Part shown: positions 6,620 through 10,899 of the stretch, piece by piece
How positions within the stretch are numbered: position 1 is the first letter of the stretch
Layout: the number at the start of each line of letters is the position of its first letter
Assembly: GCA_947258945.1 (NCBI GenBank)
Contig: CAMYKJ010000063.1
Coordinates: 1 to 10,899 of the forward strand
From: an uncultured Ectothiorhodospiraceae bacterium
Lineage (GTDB): Bacteria; Pseudomonadota; Gammaproteobacteria; UBA9214
Direction of reading: 5' to 3'
DNA: 10,899 nt
Program-made: the position numbers and the translations under genes
Notes under the pieces: generated by a model
What the model was told of the DNA's origin: nothing
Database searches by the model: none
The model's input: only the letters and a program-made list of their open reading frames with translations

Positions 6620-9433
6620 CTAGCCGGTGTTGCGCATGCCGCTGGCGATGGCGTTAATCGAGCGCAGCAGTGGATGCAGCCAGCGCTCGCGCTGTTCGTC
6701 GGGAAGGCTGCTGTCGCGGTAGCGCGACAGCAGGGTGACCTGGATATTGTTGAGCGGGTCGAGATAGGGATTGCGACGGTACAGTGACAGGCCCAGGACC
6801 GGATTTTCCTCCAGCAACTGGTGAACACCGCTGACACCGAGTACCTGGGTAACCGTCAGCCGGTACTCGCCGCGGATCTTGTTGTAGATGGTTTCTGCCA
6901 TGTCCCGGTCACTGGCCAGCTGCATGTACATGCGGGCGATATTCATCTCGCCCTTGAACAGGGCCATCTGGATGTTGCTCAGCAGCGAGCGAAAGAACGG
7001 CCACTCCCGGTACATTTCCTGCAGCCTGGCCAGTCGGGCGGGGTCATCGTTGCGCCAGGTCTGCAGTGCGGTACCGAGTCCGTACCAGGCCGGCAGCGTG
7101 TGCCGTGACTGCGCCCAGCCGAATACCCAGGGTATGGCGCGAATGGACGTCTTCGAGCGATCCTGCTGCTTGCGGTGCGACGGCCGGGAGCCGATGTTCA
7201 GCAGCCCGATCTCGGTGACCGGCGTGACCTCGTAAAAATAATCGAACAGGCCCGGCGTATTGTCGATCTCGTCCATGATGCCCATGTAGTCGCGGCGGTC
7301 CTGTGCGGCCGGCTTGACCAGCACGCGACTGGCCTTGAGCAGACCGGTCATGCCCATGGAGAGCTCGTAGACCGCCGTCTCCGTGTTGCTGTACTTGTAA
7401 CGCAGCACCTCGCCCTGTTCGGTAAACTTGATCTGTCCGTGCACCGTGCCCGGCGGCTGCGACAGGATGGACGCGTGCGTGGGTCCACCGCCGCGCCCGA
7501 TGGTGCCGCCGCGACCGTGGAACAGCCTCGTCTGGATACCGTAGCTCTCGGTAATCGCGAGGATCCGCTTCTGTGCCTCGTACAGGCCCCAGTTGGAGGC
7601 GAGTATGCCGCCGTCCTTGCAGGAATCCGAATAGCCCAGCATGATTTCCTGGCACTTGCCCGCACTGGTGAGCAGGGCGCGGTAGGTATCGTTTTCCAGC
7701 AGTTGCGACAGCACGTCCTCCGCATGCGCCAGGTCCTCGATGGTCTCGAACAGCGGGCTGATGCTGATGCGGCAGAACCATTCATCCCTCTGGCGGCCGG
7801 CCAGTCCGGTCAGCCAGGCGAGGTACATCACCTCGAGGACGTGGCTGGCCGTATGCGTCATGGAAATGACATAGTTACCGAAGGCCTGCCGGCTGATTTC
7901 ATCCTGCATGCGGACCATGACGTCAAACACCTCGAGGATTTCGCGCGTCTCGTCCGCCAGCCGGTCGCGACTGATGTCCGGTACAGCGCCGGCCAGACTG
8001 GCACTCAACAACTGCTGACGCGCCGTTTCGTCCAGCGACTCGTAGTCCGTGGCGCCCGGCAACTGCCGGAGAATGTCGCCGACGGCCGCGCTATGGCGGG
8101 TGGATTCCTGGCGGATATCCAGGTGCATGAGGAAAAAGCCGAAGGTTTCCACCAGCCGGACGAGATCCTGCAGTTCGGCGCCGGCCACGATGTCGTCACC
8201 GTCCGCCAGCAGCGACGCGCAGATCAGTTGCAGGTCGCGCATGAAGTCGTCTTCCGAGTCGTAGCCGACCTCGCGGGTCCCGCCGGTACGGCCCGCTTTC
8301 TCGATCCGGTCATCGGTGACGGCCAGGTTCAGGCGCAGCCGGTATGCCATGATGAACAGCTTGCGCCGGTAGAGCTCGTATTCGTAGGCACGCGGAAAAT
8401 CCCTGCAGGCGTCGGCGAAGCGGGCTTCATCCGCGGCAAGGCTGTCGGTAAATTCCTGCGTGAATTTGCACAGGCGCGAGGAATGCGTCAGGCGCCGGCC
8501 GAGGGCAACCACCTTTTCCAGGTACATCGCCAGTACTTCCCGCATGTGCAGGCGCAGCGCAAGCTCGGTGGTCTCCGGCCTGACGAACGGGTTGCCGTCA
8601 CGGTCGCCACCGATCCACGAGCCGAACCTGATCAGCCCGCCGGGAACCTTGACCCCCGGTGCGAAACCGCGTGAACCGTAAACGCTGCACACGGACTTTT
8701 CCAGGTAGCGGTAGGTCTTCGGCACAGCATCGAACAGGCTTTCGCGGAAAAAGTACAGGCCGTTGCGGATTTCATCCTCGACGGCCGGCTTGTAGGCGCG
8801 CACCTCGTCTGTCTTCCACAGTACCTGGATCTGCTGCTTGATCTCCATCCTGATCTCGTTGCGTTCCTCCATGCCGAGGCGCGTATCGTCGAGCTTCTCG
8901 CTGGTCAGGAAGATCCGGCGCAGCGCATACATGACGGTGCGGCGTTTTGCCTCGGTCGGATGTGCCGTGAACACGGGCAGGTATAGCGCCTGGTCGAGCA
9001 GTGTCTGCATCTGCTGCGGACCGATGCCCTCGCTGTGCAGTTCCTCCAGCGTGCGCGTGAAGGAACCGCGCCACAGGCGGTCATGCTTGCGCAGCTGCTT
9101 GCGGCGTTCGCTGTGCTGGAAGGCCTCTTCGGCCACGTTGGCCAGACTGAAATACAGGTTGAATGCGCGGATAACGTCGGTCAGTTCGTCCGCTTCGAGG
9201 CTGCTGGTGACGCTGTCCAGGCGGTTGCGCAACCGCTCGTCTTCCCCCTTGCGCAGGCGGATGTAGCCCTTGCGCAGGTCTTCGACGGCACGCAGGATAT
9301 GGTCGCCGGCGTGCTCGCGCAGGACCTCGCCGAGCAGGTTGCCGAACAGCCGCACCCGGCTGCGCAGTTCCTTGTCGCCGGTCCGGGTCAGCGCCGGGGA
9401 GATGTCTTCTGTCAGTTCCATAAAAAAAGCCAC
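6620..9433 (-). CDS. ppc: phosphoenolpyruvate carboxylase
   Basis: PEPC carboxylates phosphoenolpyruvate with bicarbonate to oxaloacetate, the main anaplerotic entry to the TCA cycle in many gammaproteobacteria; it is a cytosolic homotetramer. Length is 937 residues (883 in E. coli). Signature blocks are intact: VFTAHPTEAKRRT with the catalytic histidine H158 (H138 in E. coli), GSWIGGDRDGNPFV at 271-284, and the mobile loop FHGRGGTIGRGGGP with R647 matching E. coli R587. The C-terminal half also has the SRHTLPAWYG region, and the protein ends in M-R-N-T-G, as expected for the family's allosteric C terminus. The longest frame starts at GTG 9433; an ATG four codons later (9421) is an equally good start and neither has a clear Shine-Dalgarno sequence. 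A TATAAT on the same strand lies about 90 bp upstream. Confidence 0.97.
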   Translation of the reverse strand: MAFFMELTEDISPALTRTGDKELRSRVRLFGNLLGEVLREHAGDHILRAVEDLRKGYIRLRKGEDERLRNRLDSVTSSLEADELTDVIRAFNLYFSLANVAEEAFQHSERRKQLRKHDRLWRGSFTRTLEELHSEGIGPQQMQTLLDQALYLPVFTAHPTEAKRRTVMYALRRIFLTSEKLDDTRLGMEERNEIRMEIKQQIQVLWKTDEVRAYKPAVEDEIRNGLYFFRESLFDAVPKTYRYLEKSVCSVYGSRGFAPGVKVPGGLIRFGSWIGGDRDGNPFVRPETTELALRLHMREVLAMYLEKVVALGRRLTHSSRLCKFTQEFTDSLAADEARFADACRDFPRAYEYELYRRKLFIMAYRLRLNLAVTDDRIEKAGRTGGTREVGYDSEDDFMRDLQLICASLLADGDDIVAGAELQDLVRLVETFGFFLMHLDIRQESTRHSAAVGDILRQLPGATDYESLDETARQQLLSASLAGAVPDISRDRLADETREILEVFDVMVRMQDEISRQAFGNYVISMTHTASHVLEVMYLAWLTGLAGRQRDEWFCRISISPLFETIEDLAHAEDVLSQLLENDTYRALLTSAGKCQEIMLGYSDSCKDGGILASNWGLYEAQKRILAITESYGIQTRLFHGRGGTIGRGGGPTHASILSQPPGTVHGQIKFTEQGEVLRYKYSNTETAVYELSMGMTGLLKASRVLVKPAAQDRRDYMGIMDEIDNTPGLFDYFYEVTPVTEIGLLNIGSRPSHRKQQDRSKTSIRAIPWVFGWAQSRHTLPAWYGLGTALQTWRNDDPARLARLQEMYREWPFFRSLLSNIQMALFKGEMNIARMYMQLASDRDMAETIYNKIRGEYRLTVTQVLGVSGVHQLLEENPVLGLSLYRRNPYLDPLNNIQVTLLSRYRDSSLPDEQRERWLHPLLRSINAIASGMRNTG

Positions 9434-9521
9434 GCAATGCGCAGCCAGTGCAGCGGGCTACGCATGCTGCACCTGAGTACAGTACGTACCTGCTGCGCGT
9501 AAAATCAGTACGGGAACCGCG

Positions 9522-9527
9522 ATTATA
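9522..9527 (-). promoter_or_regulatory. possible -10 element of ppc
   Basis: The minus strand reads a perfect TATAAT here, about 90 bp upstream of the ppc start codon. No good -35 hexamer is seen at 16-18 bp and there is no extended TGn, so it would be a weak or activator-dependent promoter. Confidence 0.35.
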
Positions 9528-9730
9528 CCGGTTGCCTGTTAATTCGCCACTTGCCGGCCGGCCCATTCGTCTGCCGGTTGCCGGCATCACCGGTGTGCGG
9601 CGTAATGAGGGATTACGCTTCGGCCACCTCCATTCAGCCTGACGGTGTATGCCCGGGCAGCCCGCCGGGTGTCCAGGGTATCCACGGGGTGGCGGGAATA
9701 AATCCGCCGGGCGGGTCGTCTGTCCATTAG

Positions 9731-9735
9731 GGAGG
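9731..9735 (+). promoter_or_regulatory. Shine-Dalgarno GGAGG that fixes the TPR gene start
   Basis: GGAGG (within AGGGAGGA) lies 6 nt before the ATG at 9742, the strongest ribosome binding site in the window. It rules in 9742 rather than the more upstream in-frame ATG at 9649; the ATG at 9738 is out of frame. Confidence 0.8.
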
Positions 9736-9741
9736 AAATGT

Positions 9742-10239
9742 ATGGGTACTGATGCTGACAGCCATGTCGGCAGCCCGCAACGGGCGCGCAAGGATTTTTC
9801 TGCCGGGCTCGAGTGCCTCCGCAATGACGACTATGCGGGCGCGCTGCAGTTGTTCCGCGCCGCGGATGAAGGCGCCGACCCCGGTGACAGCTTGCAGAGC
9901 CGCTATACATCCTTCCACGGTCTTGCGCGGGTGCATCTGGGCGACAGCAACGGCATAAAACTCTGTCGCAAGGCCGCAGCCGGCGAGATCCGCGATGCCG
10001 TTGTGTATTACAACCTCGCCATGCTGGAACACCGGCTTAACAACCGCGAGAGCACGTGGACGGCTTTGCGCCGCGGCCTGCGCATCGATCCCGGTCATGC
10101 CGGGCTGCAGCGACTGAAGAAGGACATGCACCTGCGTACCAGGTACGGGCTGATGTCCGGCCTGTCAGGCGACAAACCCTTCAACCGCCTGCTGGGCAAG
10201 TTGCGGCGGCGCGGGAGCGAGGCGCGGCCGGAAGATTGA
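9742..10239 (+). CDS. small tetratricopeptide-repeat protein
   Basis: A 165-residue soluble protein with three TPR-like units of about 34 residues: roughly 14-47 (FSAGLECLRNDDYAGALQLF), 52-85 (YTSFHGLARVHLGD..., more degenerate) and 86-119 (VVYYNLAMLEHRLNN...ALRRGLRIDPGH). The D-P-G-H after the third unit is a typical TPR end. The last 45 residues are basic (LRTRYGLMSGLSGDKPFNRLLGKLRRR), including a conserved-looking KPFNRLLGKLR tail that might contact RNA or a partner; this is speculation. There is no signal peptide or membrane helix. TPR proteins act as adaptors, so no function can be given. The start is fixed by a GGAGG ribosome binding site. The stop lies 43 bp before the 5' end of rnpB. 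Confidence 0.8.
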   Translation: MGTDADSHVGSPQRARKDFSAGLECLRNDDYAGALQLFRAADEGADPGDSLQSRYTSFHGLARVHLGDSNGIKLCRKAAAGEIRDAVVYYNLAMLEHRLNNRESTWTALRRGLRIDPGHAGLQRLKKDMHLRTRYGLMSGLSGDKPFNRLLGKLRRRGSEARPED

Positions 10240-10270
10240 CCGGGTCGCACACCGGGGCACCGTGATCGGC

Positions 10271-10276
10271 TATAAT
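10271..10276 (+). promoter_or_regulatory. -10 box of rnpB
   Basis: A consensus TATAAT ends 7 nt before the predicted first nucleotide of RNase P RNA (10283), the ideal distance. No good -35 is found at 16-18 bp (the region is CACACC). A TTGACC at 10236-10241, overlapping the TPR stop, is 29 bp away, too far to pair with it. Confidence 0.7.
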
Positions 10277-10282
10277 TTCCAC

Positions 10283-10575
10283 GGGAGTCGGCCAGGCAGC
10301 CGCGCCGCGCAAGCGGGGAGGAAAGTCCGGGCTCCACAGGGCAGGGTGCCAGGTAACGCCTGGAGGGCGCAAGCCCATGGAAAGTGCCACAGAAAGCGCA
10401 CCGCGCGCCTGGTAACAGGCGTGGCAGGGTAAACCCCATCCGGAGCAAGACCAAATAGGGGGACATTCGTGCGGCCCGCGCGGTCCCCGGGTAGGTTGCT
10501 TGAGGCCTGCGGCGACGCAGTGTCCAGATGAATGGCTGTCCACGACAGAACCCGGCTTATCGGCCGGCTCCCACG
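10283..10575 (+). ncRNA. rnpB: RNase P RNA, bacterial class A, shortened
   Basis: This is the catalytic RNA of RNase P, which removes 5' leaders from pre-tRNAs with the protein RnpA. Helix P1 pairs 10283-10293 with 10562-10572 over 11 bp with one G-U. Conserved blocks are nearly identical to E. coli: GAGGAAAGTCCGGGCTCC after P3, GCAGGGTGCCAGGTAACGCC, GTAAAC, CGGAGCAAGACCAAATAGGG, GATGAATGGCTGTCCACGAC and AGAACCCGGCTTATC. P9 and P18 are closed by GCAA and GCGA tetraloops, and P3 is a very short CCGC-GCAA-GCGG stem. The RNA is only about 290 nt (377 in E. coli). About 60 nt that form the P12 arm are missing: ACAGAAA is followed directly by GCGCACCGCG, and the conserved GGTAAGA before it is absent. 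The 3' end is placed just after P1 by pairing. miaB begins 137 bp after it. Confidence 0.95.
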
Positions 10576-10580
10576 AATTC

Positions 10581-10674
10581 AGTAGCGAGTTGAAAGTAGC
10601 GGGTGGCGAGGGTTGATCGCCTCTCGCTGCCAGCCATTTGTCACGAGCTACTAGCTACTGGCTACTGGCTACTT
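10581..10674. repeat. imperfect inverted repeat with 7-bp tandem GCTACTN units
   Basis: Four head-to-tail 7-mers GCTACTA, GCTACTG, GCTACTG, GCTACTT occupy 10647-10674. Opposite-orientation copies (AGTAGCG at 10581-10587, AAGTAGC at 10594-10600) lie in the left half, and GGGTGGCGAG (10601-10610) pairs imperfectly with CTCGCTGCCAGCC (10623-10635) around a short loop. The whole reads as a foldback repeat between rnpB and miaB. It could help end or process the rnpB transcript, but there is no T-run, so I call it a repeat and not a terminator. No protein is encoded. Confidence 0.65.
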
Positions 10675-10711
10675 GTATAGTTAGATCTCCAGTCAATTAT
10701 TCCGACGCGAA

Positions 10712-10899
10712 ATGCCAGACAAGCTCTATATCAAGACCCACGGTTGTCAGATGAACGAGTACGACTCCGCGAAAATGGCGGACGTGCTGGTGGCCTCGCA
10801 TGGCCTCGAGGTCACGCAGGACCCGCAGCGGGCGGATGTCCTGCTGCTCAATACCTGTTCGATCCGCGAGAAGGCGCAGGAGAAGGTGTTCTCCGAGCT
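10712..10899 (+). CDS. miaB: tRNA-2-methylthio-N6-dimethylallyladenosine synthase MiaB, N-terminal part
   Basis: The first 62 codons of MiaB are present; the gene runs off the window end. MiaB is a radical-SAM methylthiotransferase that adds the ms2 group to i6A37 of tRNAs reading UNN codons. The visible part is the N-terminal MTTase (UPF0004) domain, which binds the auxiliary 4Fe-4S cluster: [16 protein letters not shown] with C12, and [21 protein letters not shown] with C49. The third cluster cysteine and the CxxxCxxC radical-SAM motif would lie beyond the edge. The sequence is closest in style to gammaproteobacterial MiaB. The ATG at 10712 has a weak ribosome binding site. A poor promoter-like pair (TTGTAT at 10673, AATTAT at 10695, 16-bp spacing) lies upstream. 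Confidence 0.95.
   Translation, partial: MPDKLYIKTHGCQMNEYDSAKMADVLVASHGLEVTQDPQRADVLLLNTCSIREKAQEKVFSE

Larger units (their letters stand above)
9434..9741. other. 308-bp divergent intergenic region between ppc and the TPR gene
   Basis: This stretch separates two divergently transcribed genes, so it must hold the promoters of both. I see the TATAAT toward ppc (9527-9522), a short perfect hairpin TGCCGG-TTG-CCGGCA (9572-9586) without a T-run, and several GTAC tetramers between about 9477 and 9512, including the palindrome GTACGTAC. No convincing plus-strand -35/-10 pair is obvious. Open frames that run through it are not supported by start signals or family resemblance. An in-frame upstream extension of the TPR gene to 9649 is discounted because the strong ribosome binding site is at 9731. 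Confidence 0.6.

Noticed and set aside
7175..8674. 499-codon plus-strand open frame antisense to ppc
   Set aside because: It is a shadow of ppc caused by high GC third positions; the minus-strand protein has every PEPC motif, and the antisense product shows no family pattern.
9649..9741. Upstream in-frame extension of the TPR protein
   Set aside because: The extension is low-complexity proline/glycine sequence, and the strong GGAGG site places the start at 9742.

Overview
The window looks like chromosomal DNA from a gammaproteobacterium, roughly 60% GC. The evidence is the gene set (tcdA, a TatD-family nuclease, a long ppc, rnpB next to miaB) and protein sequences that read like those of Chromatiales-type bacteria; the order is an inference and I cannot name the genus. 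There is no phage, plasmid or transposase gene. Apart from two small repeat elements, a gene remnant and a shortened RNase P RNA, it is ordinary housekeeping DNA.

Layout. 14-574 (+) encodes a DUF924 protein. It converges on and overlaps by 11 bp tcdA (564-1352, -), the dehydratase that cyclises t6A37 of tRNA to ct6A. From 1414 a plus-strand run follows: a TatD/YjjV-like metal-dependent hydrolase (1414-2160), a 39-codon N-terminal remnant of a gamma-glutamylcyclotransferase-like gene (2162-2281), a small DUF2905 membrane protein (2291-2500) and a one-domain cupin (2525-2797). A 145-bp inverted-repeat element (2868-3012) built on a 9-bp CACAGAG period separates this run from a probably exported thioredoxin-fold DUF255/YyaL-type protein (3070-4998).

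The minus strand carries ppc (6620-9433, phosphoenolpyruvate carboxylase). Downstream of it in the same direction is an unusual membrane protein (5135-6475) with an N-terminal response-regulator receiver, a single transmembrane helix and a C-terminal region resembling a divergent OmpA-like domain. The latter gene has its own plausible sigma70 promoter with inverted repeats around it.

Divergent from ppc is a small TPR protein (9742-10239). It is followed by rnpB, the RNase P RNA (about 10283-10575, with a consensus TATAAT), then an imperfect inverted repeat with a 7-bp tandem unit, then the start of miaB, which runs off the window at 10899.

How the genes relate. Three loci concern tRNA: RNase P RNA matures the 5' end, and TcdA and MiaB modify position 37. 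ppc supplies oxaloacetate anaplerotically. The rest have loosely defined roles. The two observations I would follow first are the RNase P RNA that lacks the whole P12 arm with the conserved J12/11 strand, and the receiver-TM-OmpA-like fusion protein.
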